Of a DNA stretch of 64,000 bases, positions 22,893 to 35,399 are shown in pieces. A program made the translations under genes and the position numbers. How positions within the stretch are numbered: position 1 is the stretch's first letter; each line of letters starts with the position of its first letter. Below the pieces are notes generated by a model. It worked only from the letters and a program-made list of their open reading frames with translations. It had not been told where the DNA came from and ran no database searches. This stretch comes from Chiua virens (lineage: Eukaryota; Basidiomycota; Agaricomycetes; Boletales; Boletaceae), in the NCBI GenBank assembly GCA_019787685.1, contig JAHNUO010000004.1:124001-188000 (forward strand), read 5' to 3'.

Positions 22893-25800
22893 ATGCAAGC
22901 TGGTGAGACTTTACCATACAGAATCGAACATCGAAGCTAACACATTATTTCGAAGGTCCTTCAAACCGTGCAAGCCTACTGGCCAGTCCAGACGCTTGGT
23001 CACTGGTCTTGAAGTGGGCGGACGAAACAATCGATATCGAGACGTTCACATCCTCGATGTCTCAGAAATTCGGCTCCCGGTATGTCGAAGCGGAATGGAG
23101 AGACATCATGACTCGCGTATTCTCGTGTTGGGAAGATGATGAATCGGCGAGCGCTGCTGTGATCGCCGCCATGGAGGCCCGCGGCGTAGCACTCCCAAGT
23201 AACAGCTCGTGTGCTGAACCCTCAACGTCCCAGAGCCACACTCAGACGTCCCTTCCAAATAAACTTAAGCGGCATCATGACGGTGGCCGGACGACGTCCC
23301 GGAGACCCAGAAAACGAGTCTGCGGAACGGTTCGTTTTCTTCTGTTATGATTTACTACGGTATGACTGATTCAAGGGCAGGTGGATCGATTCCTTGATGT
23401 GGAGGCGCAGGTAGACGAGGAAGAAGAGGAAGAAGAGGAAGAAAATAGTGGTACGTCATATACGCTACTCAAATGTATCTGCTCTAACCTCGCACAGAAG
23501 GGTTTATCGTTCCGGATGACGGCGCCGACCTAGGGACATCGTCGCAGCGCCATTCTGTCGCGTCTGGCCACACGTCATTCGTATCTTCGAGGTTCGAGCA
23601 AATCGTCAACAAGATAGCTGGCCGCTACGTCGACGCCCACACCAACCACCAGTCCGACGGCGATAGTGATAATGACGAGTCGGAAGAAGTCCCTCCAAGC
23701 GCTTCGCCCGCTATCTTGGACGCAACAAGCATTTGGGAGTCTATCCGAGACTGGATGTTTGGCTCTTTAAACTACGAAAAACTGATGGATATTCTAGACT
23801 CTCAGTGTGACAATAACCCGAACATCCAGTACTGGGAAGACTTCCTCTCGACCCTTACGTTCTTGTCGGATCTGGAAGAGCGAGAAGAGCAGTTCCTATC
23901 GATCCCATTTGCAGAGCACCTTCGTAGAATTTCTGCTGCTCATCCCCCCGTTGCACCATGTCAAGATCTTCATCGTGCACACGTATCCCCACCTCGCCGA
24001 TCGCTCCTCCTCGATGATATGGAACAGACACCGATGTGGGCTGTCAACATAGTCCCCAGTAAGTTCCGGTGCATATACTCTATCAAATCTGCTGATATTG
24101 CCTTAGATTCCTCGGCAAAGTTTATCGTCGAAGCATGGAATCAGGCCGGTCTCGCCGCCACGCTGTACAAACAACTACCTCACCGACCCACTGTGTGTGC
24201 GGTAGACCCCAACGCATTCCTTCTTGCTGTCCCTGTCTCGCACACTTCTTGCGTGCGTGGTTGGTCGCTGGTGCCGTTCGAGGACTGGGTCTCTCTGTTC
24301 CCCGCTCATCGACACTCCGAACCTCCTCTGCCAGGATGGTACACAATATCGAAACGTGGATTGTACAAGGGCGATGTTGCATACGGCCTATCCTTTGAAG
24401 GGGAGTCAGGAGAACTCCGTGTTCTCGTAGCTTCGCGATCACTGAAGCCTCCAAATCGTCGGCCCGGCGACGATATCGGTCAAAATCCTCACGCCCGACG
24501 ACTATTTTGCCCCAAGCAATTCGGAGGGAAACAACTAGTTCCGTCTCATGGAAGGCCTTCTTACGAGTACGATAAGATGACATACATATCAGGCTTGCTT
24601 TTGATGAGTTTAAAACTCAATCAAGTAGCTGCACTCCCTACCCCGACTCCTCACCAGATCGCGCTTCATGTCATCTCCATGGTGGATCCCCCTTTCATGA
24701 CCACAACACATCAGTCATATAACCGACAGTTCTGGAAGGAGAAAGATACCGTTGTTGTATCTGACTCCGCCTATTTCGGGAAACGTGGTGTTCTACTCGA
24801 GGTCGAGCATGCAAACCACTCAGCCAGAGTGCGCTTGCTTGAGGGAGAGGAGCTCAGCTCTCCCCTATCTAATCTTCGTCGCGAGTATGTCCTTGGAGAT
24901 GCAGTCCGAGTAATTGAGGATTCTTTCAGTGATACCCAGAACGTACACCACCATCTTATTGGGCGCACCGGTATGGTTTCTCACATCGATGCCACTACAG
25001 AGGAAGTAACGGTGTCAGAACTTGACGGGAACGAAGTGAGTTGTCTCGTCGCCATGTCGTTCGTTCCTCATCGTCCATGCAGTTTCAAGTATCACCTTTT
25101 TTATTGGAGTCCCACGTACCAGAACAAGCTGTCTGCGCGCCGTTCAGTGTTGTCGCGCCGCCCACTGTTGATTTCACCGAGAGCGCTGAGATTGGTGACA
25201 TCGTTAGTGTAATTGCAGGCCCTCTCCAAGGACTCTTCGGTTACGTTACCGAAGTGAAACGGCTTGCTGGAACCCTCAAATTCGTCTCTCAACACAGCAA
25301 CTTTTGTGGGCAACAACTCGAAGTTCCTATTGTACACTGCAGAGCTACGCCAGACCATTGCGCGTTGCGGTATACTCCTGATCGCGGCTATGATGTGAGG
25401 AAGGGAGATTATGTAGTAGTTGTAAGGGGGGAGTATAGGGGTAAATCTGGGTTTGTCGTTCGGGTCGACCTTGATCAGAAGACACTGGAGGTCGTCTCGC
25501 ATCTTGACTCATCGGTATGTGCGAGGTACATGGTTCATCACCACTTACCGAAATTTTATAAGGTCATATTCACGCTTCCCATCACTCTCTTTGCACGCAG
25601 TTCTGATGGGAGTGACTGTGACACGAGCAAGGCTTACCGCGGGAAAGATGTTATCATCATTGCAGGCCCGCATAAAGGGTGGCGGGGCACTCTCGTCAAT
25701 CTGGGCCCGCGTACATGTGTCATCGAGCGAGGGGCTTTTTCACTGGGCACGTACGAGAGAGATATTGTAGTTGTCAGGTATGTCTCAAGTAGGATTTATT

Positions 25801-26549
25801 TTTCACATCTGATTGTACGAGTAGGGGTATGGATGTGACACTTGGGGGGAGACAATTAACGCCACTGCAGGCTATTATAGTCTCTGGCGCGTTTTCAGCG
25901 GGATACCTTCCAGAAGGTGTGCGTAGGCAGTTAACCCCCCCTCCAGATCCCCCAGGTGAACAAGACAACGCCAGTTCGGATCCCACTGATCCAAACCCTT
26001 GGGTGGTTGACGATGCCGATCGCGATTGGGCGGAAAGCAGCTCTCCGAGATCATGTGTGTTAGGTTTCTGCTGTATCTATCAGAGGTTGATCAATCTCTT
26101 TAGCTTTCGACTTTCTACTACATCCAGGTGCGCTGAAGAGTCTGGAGCACTTTCGTGCCATTTTTCAAATTACGCCCGGTTGGCGTGACACCTACGTCGA
26201 CCGTTGCGTTAAAACGGAGACTCCCAGCCCTTTCGAAGGTCCATCTGGACCAGTTCCGCGGAAACACCTCGCCGTTCGTCTTACTTCTCGAACGGAGGGT
26301 GCAAGGTTGTTGAGGGAGACGATCCCTGAAAAAGCTCTGAAGCCCTTCCCCCCCAAAGCAAAGGGCACGTTGTGCATGGTTATCAAGCCTGGAGAAGTCG
26401 GCGTCGCTGAAAGGGTGGGGACAGTTTTATCAGTGATCAAAGTTTCCTTGAAGGAGCAGAGGGTCTACATCAAGCGTCTTGATGGCACATCTCCCAGTGA
26501 AAAGACTCTCCCATTCAGCAGGGTGATCTGTGTCGAAACGCCCACGTAA
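22893..26549 (+). CDS. Spt5-like protein with KOW domains
   Basis: Nine exons (22893-22902, 22956-23329, 23381-23450, 23498-24058, 24107-25035, 25083-25525, 25601-25777, 25825-26054, 26128-26549) join in frame to 1071 residues. An acidic run of Glu residues lies in exon 3, as in Spt5 N-termini. Several KOW-type segments follow: KDTVVVSDSAYFGKRGVLLEV, GDIVSVIAGPLQGLFGYVTEV, GDYVVVVRGEYRGKSGFVVRV and GKDVIIIAGPHKGWRGTLVNL. Spt5 binds RNA polymerase II and emerging RNA, and KOW domains mediate those contacts. The protein is not the canonical housekeeping Spt5: I see no clear NGN domain and no CTR heptads. KOW proteins of this kind are expanded in Agaricomycetes, so a role in transcription or in control of transposons is only inference. 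The 10-nt first exon is supported by the leader and the phase. Confidence 0.78.
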
Positions 26550-26700
26550 CTACTTTTGTACTTCCTTACTGGCATCGGGGACTACGCCGCCAACTTGGGT
26601 CGTGTTTGCTTGATCAAATTGTATTCCTATTGTAGTTCACATTATGACTAGAACATTTTTCTTCTGATATTATATACTGCAATTACGGCCGGATTGATTA

Positions 26701-27330
<630 letters not shown>

Positions 27331-27482
27331 AACAGTACAACCATAGAAACTAATATTACAATTTTGACGCCATGATGCCTTTAGAGGAAGAGGCCATCAC
27401 AATTGCATATGGACCTAGAGGGCATTTTCCAAAGATCGGCCGGACTCCTTCCATTCCCCTGGCATGCATTTCTGTCCACTGC

Positions 27483-28281
27483 CTAAACAGAGATGAGTAG
27501 GGTATCGAAATAAGCCAGAACGAACAGACCGAGCAAGGAGGAAGGCCGGCCCAGGTCTAGCATATTAAGGAGGTCGCCACCAAAGCTAAGAGCACCCACT
27601 GAAACATGAAGGAGTGAATTAGTGACGGAATAGAGGACAGTATCCAAGGTGTTCCGAGCAGCTGATCCGATCGTGCTGTTGACCTGGATTTTCGTTTAGA
27701 CCACTTGGGATCTAATGTTCAATCGACTCGCCTTCTCGCTGACAGAGCAATCTGCCATTTCTTCATCTGGGGACATTGGCATCTCCTCGGCATCCCTCAT
27801 CTCCATCAGCACCGTTCTGATTGCCCGCTCTACTCGTACTTCAATCTCTTCACGCAGTGCGGCATCAAGCATATCAACCTCATGTTCCAGAGAACGTTGG
27901 GCACGGATTGTGCGTTGAATTGCTTTCCTAAAGTTACCCTGCGGATAACAGAGATGAGTCGCAATCTGGCAACGCGGCGGTAATAAAACGAAGGTCAAAA
28001 TAAGATAAACCTACGGGTGATGTCGGCGCATGCACTGTAGGAGGGTCAAAGTTTACATTCTCAGTGTTCATCGGAATCATCCGACCGATGGGAGTCATGG
28101 ACCGCAAAGTGATGGGGGAAGATAGAGCAGGGGGTGGCAACGAGAAAAGGTTACCACGGGAAGACTCCAACCCATAACAACTTCGAGAGGCATATGGGAC
28201 GGAGGAATGGCTACGAGGGTACCGACGATACGGCAAATAGCGAGCAGGTTGGAACTCGTGATGCGACTTGTCCAGCTTCAT
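27483..28281 (-). CDS. Small protein with coiled-coil-like and membrane segments, unknown function
   Basis: Starts at ATG 28281 behind a TATAAAAG box about 45 bp upstream. Exon 1 (28015-28281) is basic and Pro-rich; exon 2 (from 27938 down) encodes a charged helix with heptad-like spacing (RSLEHEVDMLDAALREEIEV). A final open stretch codes VGALSFGGDLLNMLDLG and a hydrophobic tail (SLLGLFVLAYFDTLLISV) ending at 27483. The join between exon 2 and the final exon is not resolved: no good donor keeps the frame, so the gene may be damaged there. No family was recognised. Its start is 132 bp from repeat module copy 3, from which it is transcribed away. Confidence 0.5.
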
Positions 28282-28412
28282 GATGCGATAAAAACCCAAA
28301 ACTTCTGGGGTGGTTCAGACTTTTATACCTGCTTGGGAGAAATGGTTCGACCAGAGTGGATGGGTGATACACAATAACTGCCGGGAGCAATGAACTGCCG
28401 AGCGCGCTGTTA

Positions 28413-29248
28413 AACCTCGATTAGCAACAGATTACAATAGATAATGCGGGGGACGTACGGCGACATGAACACTGTATTAGGAGGATAACGTCGATTTGAA
28501 TGACCTACACCTAAATCTAGACCTAAATCTTATTATTCGTGGATCCGGCGATATAATCGCGAAATACATTCTGTTTTTGCTTTTTTTTTTGTTTCTCTCT
28601 CTTTACTTTTGTCTTTCCTACAGTTGCGTACAACGGGTATACTACTGTAACTTAGATTAGTGGCATATTAAGGGGAGTGTAGTTGCCACGCAAGGTAGTG
28701 GCATAGATGGGGAAAGTGGAAGAGTTGTGCACGTGCGCATTCGCCCCGTAAATAGTGTTTGGCGATGGTCATCACGTGCCGGTAATCCCAAATTGTCACG
28801 TGCGACAATCGCTGAACACTATTTACGGAGCGAACCTTCACACGCACAACTTTCCCACTTTCCACTATCATCTAAGTCACTTTGACGCAGCGGCCTTGGT
28901 GGTATTATGCCACTAGGCCGCCCTACTAGTTACTATTAGTAGAATTCATGTAGGGATAGATTCAGAAAATAAAACCAACAAAAATGTAGAGTTGACGTCA
29001 CGAAGAATTACCATTGTTCGTCGTCGTCGTCACCGTTGCGGTCGTCGTGCCTCGTGATAGCACCTGCCGGTATGTCCCTTACGTTGTCCAATTGCCATTA
29101 AGATATTAAGATTTGTTGTTGTCGGTGGTAGTGACTATTGCAATTGTTCGTCGTCGTCGTCACCGTCGCGGTCATCGTGCCTCATGATAGCTCTGCCGGT
29201 ATGTCCCATACGTTGTTGTCGGTGGTAGTGACTCCCCGCAATGATCTG
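28413..29248 (+). repeat. Repeat module, copy 3
   Basis: The copy starts with CGATTAGCAACAGA near 28418. It is almost identical to copy 1 (inverted) from 28513 to 29248, with the hairpin at 28706-28872. Two tandem subrepeats around 29013-29100 and 29137-29220 carry GTCGTCGTCGTCACCG followed by GCCGGTATGTCCC. It lies between the start of the gene at 28281 (minus) and the 3' end of the transposase gene (29458). Past the module is a TTCGTTATTGTC word, also found beyond copies 1 and 2, and an ATG-containing segment with a donor (ATGGCATCACTTCG...GTATGT at 29310-29345) that could be the remnant of a divergent first exon. Confidence 0.88.
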
Positions 29249-29457
29249 TTTATTGTGTTTACTACTCAAGTGTCACGAGAGCCGTCCCGGTACCAATATT
29301 CGTTATTGTCAATGGCATCACTTCGCGATGATCTGCGATCGGTATGTCTACAATTTTTAGCTGTACTACTGGTCACTGAATGCTTGATGAAGATCGCTAT
29401 TGGTATACACCCTGTTCAAAGAATAATCTATAGGCCAGGGTTAGTGGAGTAAATCCT

Positions 29458-32400
29458 TTATTTTGTTACGCTCACCCGATTCAATGGTTTCATAACCAGT
29501 ATTCCTGCCTCCCAAGGCATGCTGATTGCGTGGCAGTAGGTACTTCCTGACAGAGGGAAGACCTTCAGCTCAGCTTGGTACTCATCCCTCCACAAAGCCG
29601 CTCCGAAGTCTTTGTACTCGTTAAAGGGATCCTTGAAATTTATGGGAACCGGTAAGTTCTGCCGCATTGCGATAAAGGGTCTCTGTTCGTTCTTGATTGA
29701 TTTCACCTTGAAGACATGTTCAATAATACCTGGAACGAGCTGCCCAGGCAAGGTCTCCCAAAAGATATGACAGTCGCCATTCGAGGCTGCGCGAGTTGCG
29801 TACATCAGCCCTGACGCGGTGAAGCGCGAGAAGGTCTCCATTTCTGTCTCTTCTTCCACCTTCACGTCGACCTTGGCCAGTGCCAATTTCATTTCACTAT
29901 TAACCTTGATGACTTTCCCTACGCCGCGGATGTCGTACCTATCCTTGTCCTCGAGAACGGGTGTTTGAAAGGCATTCATATTGGGTAAGAGTGCTTCATG
30001 ATCGGAGGCTCCAGTGCATTGTTTTATAATGCTGTCCGCATTCTTCACAACAGTTGGTGCATCGGGATGCTGCAAGATCGCTTTGAATCTTGCAGCTGCA
30101 CAGAAGGTTGTCAACATTGTTGCTTCAAGCTCGCCTACTTTATAAGTAAGAATTCTCAACTCAATTATTTGTATACTCACCGATTTTGTGATTCGTATTC
30201 GTTTTTTGAAGACACCCTATTAGCCTCTCAAAGGGAAACATCCACCATCCATGAAGAGGTCCGTATCTGCGTAGGAAGGTTTCCAGATGCAACGCCGCAT
30301 GATGGTTTGGCCGCCAGCTGTGTTCGGGATAGACTGACTTGATTGAGTCAAGGTACGCCCTCAGATAATATGTGTAGTGACCCGCATGCCGTTCTGAGGT
30401 GGCGTAGGATGTGGCCCATCCGATTGCCATTGCCAGCAGCATTGTACTGTGCGCCAACTTTTCCCTTCGCGCGCGTTTCTCATTCTCGCCGTCGGGATAT
30501 GGACCATTAGCCCATAGTTTTAGAAGGATTACGGGCAAGTCAAACTCAATCGAGGTTCTCCATTGCTCCGCCTTGAGCTTTCCATGTTCAGGATCACCGA
30601 GGTTTTTCGGGGCACCACGATGCCATGTTGGTCGCATGATTGTGTGGAGGTGAGTTTGAATTTCATCGATCTCGCGGTTCGTGAGCGGCTCGTTGGATGC
30701 GGGCTTCCTTACATTTCCGCTTGGGATACAGTCGTCAATGAATTCGTCTCTGAGGAGCACATCAGTTATTGGCCCGACCTCTGATTTATCGACCATCATT
30801 GGGACAACGTCTGGTGGTGAAGCCGGCCCCAACTTGAGCCAAGATGTCAGGTTTGTTCAAACGCCTCTATGAATGTGATGCTCACCAGTAGCACTTCGAC
30901 CAGATCTTTTTTCGTTGGTTTTGCCTTCGAAGTTGGCAATTCGGATAACCTTCCTTGTTCCTCCGCTAGCTTTAACAAGACTGGTAAGCGAATGCGACCG
31001 AGTGCCGTGGATGACGCTCCCGATCCAACAAGCCGTCTAGCCTGTTGCAGTTCGTGTTTATCAATCGGTCTCTTTGGTGTCTGATGGGACCTGCGGAGCT
31101 CTTGGTTCGCAAGCTTGTCGATGACGATGAGGTCTCTGAAGTGATATTGGACCAAGCCGAGGAAGAGATTATGCATGCCATCGACCACGAGGAAACGCGT
31201 AGGATCCCAGTATGGCAGCCTAAGAAGTTCGGACCATCGTACCCCGGTCGTCTTGAAGATTTTATCACGTTCTTTTTTCGAGTCGGCATCTCGCCATCTA
31301 ATTGCAGCTTCCCGATATTCTTCACAAGTCCGGCGTTTCCACGTCTCGCATTCAAAGTTGCCTTTTTCCGATTTCTTCAACCAGCAAAGGTTACAGAGGT
31401 GTTCAGCGTTGGCCCCTGCGAAGCCGCCAACCTTCCGAGCAGCGGGTAAGTCGTTGATAGCCAGCGCGATGACAGATCGTGATAATCGCCCCTCTGGGTG
31501 CTCAACAGTCCGTGTGAACCATGTCCCTCTTTGCCATGCGGGCAAAAAGAAGTCGATGAGGGGGCGAAGGAAGTGGTTCATTTCCTCCAGCGAGGGTTCT
31601 TTGGGACCAGGGATGACGCCGACGACGTAAAGATTTTCCGCTTTGTAACGAAGACTGGGGGGTAGGTTGAGCAAAGCCAGCGCGATGGACCCGACTGATT
31701 TCTTTCTACCCGCAGTCTTATTTCCGTGAGGATTAAACCAGTCGACTGAGAGACTCCAGGCTAACCTGAGGTCACTCCTTTGCAGCCCATCCATGAATGG
31801 TTTACCATCAGGACCCGTGATTTCGGTAATCCCTGTCCCGTCCTTTATGTCCCACAGCTGATGCTTGTTGTTTAGCCTAGTTCCACGCTCCATCGCGGCC
31901 TCTATTCCCGGGCGGCTCAGTAGGCCAGCCAGAAAATCGTTGTAATCTTGTACGACAAATGGTCTTAGCGGCGCAGAGACTTTGATGCCGCCCGACTTCG
32001 TCGTCTTGACTAGGAGCTGTCCGCACAGTTTACCGCCACGGTACTTCACGAAGTTGCACCGTTCGGGATACGTACTCGTCTTCTTCTTCGTGATCGGCGC
32101 ATATGTGGAGCAACACTTGACACATGTAGCGTATGTCTGAGTGGAGGGTTCCAAGTCGAATTTCTTGCGCACTGATCGAATATCGTGTGGAACGTAGTCT
32201 CCTGCGACGGGTTCTAGCGTGTTTAACGCGGCATGAGGCTGGGTAGGAGAGTGGAGGGCGGTCTTCAGCAGAAGGTTTAGGAGTCCCAAGGAAGTGTTAC
32301 TCCAAGGACGAGTGAGGTGTCCGAAAATGTTCAAGATAACCGCGATCAGCATGGTCAGCAAGACGAGTGGATTGGCATGACGGAAGCTAAGGTGAAATTT

Positions 32401-33533
32401 CGGTTCTGTGGAACATGTTAGTTCCTTAAATGACATCATCGCAGAAACTTACCAGTATCTACGACTTCGGAAGCACTTTCTTTGGGTGACATATCCTCAG
32501 GCGTCCTGGCTGCAAGAGCTTTTGCGATACTGCTCACGGCTGCCAGGAGCTCTTTCATATTCCCTTCTAACTCTGCACGCAGTAGTTCGTCGCTCTCATC
32601 CCCTCTGGCTAAGTGAGTAACGACATCGAGGTTCTCTTGGAACCACTTCAGTTGTTCCTCCGTGGCTTCTAAGATCTGGCTTTGTGTACCCGCCGCGCTC
32701 AATCCCTCCACCTTGCTGTGTATATATTGTGCACGGCGGTGCATCTCATGGTCAACCGTGAGGAGTTGCGCAAAAACCTCGTCGGTTTCTTCGAGGGACA
32801 CTTCTAATTGGGTCTCTGACTGTGGAGAAGGCCTTGGAGGTGCTAGCGACTGTCCCGCATACCGGTTCCACGAAGTATCGTCTTCAAGAGTCATTTTGAA
32901 GATCCCTTGAACCACTTCCTCTATCTGTGAAAGGTGATGTCACATTGATCGGAATTCGATTTAGCTTGAAGACTTACGCTCCTATCTGGTGCAGGCTCCA
33001 GCGAGTCATTCGACAGCATCCCTCGAGCCGCTTCCCCTATCTGTGCAAGGTAACGTCACGATTCGAATCCGATTTAACTTTGAATACTTACACTCTTATC
33101 CGGTGCAGGCTCCAGCAAGTCATTCGACAACATCTCTCGAGCCACTTCCCCTCTCTGTGAAAGGTAATGTCATGATGCGAATCCGATTTAACTTTGAATA
33201 CTTACACTCTTATCCGGTGCAGGCTCCAGCAAGTCATTCGACAACATCTCTCGAGTCACTTCCCCTCTCTGTGAAAGGTAACGTCACGATACGAATCCAA
33301 TTTAACTTTAAAGACTTACATTGTTGTCTGGCGCAGGCTCCAGCGATACGTCGGACATTTGTTGGACCAAAGTAGGAATCTGCGCCATTTTAGTATGGCT
33401 ATGGTTGCGAGAAAGCCGTGAAATAACCCACCTTAACTTGGTCAGTTCGATCGTTTCTTTCATGCATCCGTTTTTCATTCTTGGAAATGTCCCTCCCGCT
33501 AGGGCCGCAAGTCGAGCAGAAACAGAGCACCAT
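29458..33533 (-). CDS. CACTA/Plavaka-type (Tnp2 family) transposase
   Basis: This is the transposase of a cut-and-paste DNA transposon of the CACTA superfamily, Plavaka-like as found in Agaricomycetes. Nine exons (33432-33533, 33320-33379, 33206-33268, 33092-33154, 32978-33040, 32453-32924, 30886-32405, 30181-30832, 29458-30137) keep one frame for 1224 residues. The N-terminus has a Cys/His finger (CFCSTCGPSGRD...H). The Tnp2 core includes LRLAWSLSVDWFNPHGNK, an early Asp position; NAEHLCNLCW; and FLVVDGMHNLFLGLVQYHFRD, a hallmark of the family. Further on are GPLHGWWMFPFERLIG and a C-terminal domain. No frameshift was seen, so the gene may be intact. The four short exons at 32978-33379 are tandem duplicates. 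Element ends were not located: copy 3 of the repeat module lies downstream, and GC-rich words near 34340-34405 are a possible left end. Confidence 0.88.
32978..33379 (-). repeat. Tandem exon-intron array with exact 114-bp period
   Basis: Exons 32978-33040, 33092-33154 and 33206-33268 (each 63 nt, 21 codons) and 33320-33379 (60 nt) start exactly 114 bp apart: 63 nt of exon plus 51 nt of intron. Their products are near-copies with the core REMLSNDLLEPAPDKS. Donors GTAAGT and acceptors TTTCACAG are retained in every unit, and each exon is phase 0 at both ends. The high identity between units indicates recent duplication. Confidence 0.92.
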
Positions 33534-35399
33534 CAGCGGTGCGGTACGAAGATGGTTTACCCCGGTCTTATCTCTGCTATATGTATGCTCTCTACGTACA
33601 CGTACACTAATCCTTACTTTGTCGTTGTACTTCATATTCCTTGTACTTCAATTCCTTGTATTCCTTGTTCTTGGAGCTCTCGCGCGGTGTTAGCTTCTTA
33701 GGAAACAAAGTATTAGTCACGGTCTCCAGAAGTACTCACGGGATGCAAGGGGCACAATAAGGCGGCTCCCTTTTAGTACATATTCTTCGGGAGACGTTTG
33801 TATTGGTTTCCAGAGGCCCTACACAATAAGATGGTACCCCTGACAACCCCTTATTATCCCATCTTAGGCACTACGTCCCTTTAAAAACCCGGACATATCG
33901 CTGTTGTTGCTGTTATTCCCTGACAAAAACACGGTGGTATGTTGTGTTACTGCGTTGTGTTTTCTTATTGACCACTTCCCACCTCTGTCAGAAGCGCTTC
34001 ATTACTGTCCGCTCCAAAGTACGCACTACCCAATGACAAATGTATGTGTGGTATCATTTTTGGTAGTCAGTCGCCGTGCTCATCATGACCTGCATAGTCA
34101 CAAAGTCGCTCGTGGTTCTACAATGGTGTAATAACAAATGTATGTGTGTTATCGATCTGAGTCCAGTCGTCGTGCTCATCTGCATAGTCGCCAAGTCGTT
34201 CATGGTTGTTAACAATACTAGGGGAAATAAGTGCCTATTTGTTCGCTATCGTTTTGATCGCATTGGGATTTGCGCTTGCTATGAGTCTTATCATGATTGA
34301 CGCTGTGCTGATATCCAACTGGTACTCAGGCAATTACTATCTCTGCTCATTCCCCTATTAGGGACCCTAGGGACCCACCAAGGGGTCCCGTGAGTGGGCC
34401 ACTTGACCATATCTCGAAGCATATCCAAAATCTGTATATAAATTTATTATGTAGTCAAACTTTACGAACATGTATTCCCTATGTAGGCATATCAGGGCCA
34501 ATCTAAGTTGCTGGTTGCTAGTCGGAGTCTGATATAGAATATGTAGAACAAAGACATTGTATCACATTTTTCAAATATTTAACAAATTCATATTTAATAA
34601 CGTCTTCAGCAACAACTGGAAATATCTCATGGATACATATTGCTAGGCAAAGTTTAGCTATTGTCAAGCTAACTATTCTGCCTTTATTTAACATAATATG
34701 TTGCATAATCAAAGTCCGCTGTCTTTTTTTAGATCTCATAAGGATATGTTTGACGAGTTAACCCAAATTCCCAGGTGCAATGTGTTGAACAATAAGTATA
34801 GACTTTGCTAGCTAGACTTTTCCGGCTGTGTCTCGGGTGTCAGCAATTTCGACACTCACTCCTGCATAGTACTTACCAAAATTTTGCAGCGAGCTTCGAG
34901 TTGGAAGTGTTTAAGCACAGTCCAGGGACAGGGTTCTAAATCAATCGTCTACTTATACTATTACTAGTGTGTCAGCGGTGTGCCTTGCTCGATGATTCCT
35001 GTCCTAGGTCTGGTTATTATCAGCAGCCGTTGGTTTCCCTCCGTCGGCAAACCCGCATGTCCAACCAGTTAGGTACGTTGCACACCGATGCTCTGTAATA
35101 TGTGCATGATCCGGCTCATCGATGTACCTCTCTGAATCGGTACTTACTGCACATGCTGGTGTCAACAAAACATAAGTGTACATACAGAGATCTTAGAAGT
35201 CACTCGTTACGGTGTCTGCCGTACCTGTAAAAAACGACCCTGACATCCAAGAGACGGTCAAGTACTTATAACCTTCACCTAACAACGGCATGCCCTGGCC
35301 TTCCTTCGTCCTTCCTTCCAACTACAGTCTTTCGCTTTTACTCTCCTCTAACGGCTTTTCCTTGACTGGCAGGATTCCAACAGGAGATTACAGAGCATC
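33534..35399. other. Intergenic, with a tandem duplication and an AT-rich part
   Basis: No gene was recognised. From 34036 to about 34215 a unit of about 98 bp is present twice (ACAAATGTATGTGTG, then AGTCGTCGTGCTCAT and TGCATAGTC). Around 34340-34405 are GC-rich words (CCCCTATTAGGGACCC, GTGAGTGGGCC) followed by an AT-rich stretch to about 34800, a pattern shared with 12514-12936. The last part leads into the MFS gene. Confidence 0.5.

Noticed and set aside
22893..26549. The KOW gene as the canonical SPT5
   Set aside because: No NGN domain or C-terminal repeat region was seen, and it sits in an accessory block; a paralogous family fits better.
29138..29452. A 104-codon plus-strand frame at the right side of copy 3
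   Set aside because: It begins in GTC-rich subrepeats (Val-rich translation) and has no counterpart as a protein in the other copies.
32978..33379. CRISPR-like regular repeats
   Set aside because: The units are 114 bp with coding exons and splice signals, have no short repeat-spacer structure, and the genome is eukaryotic.
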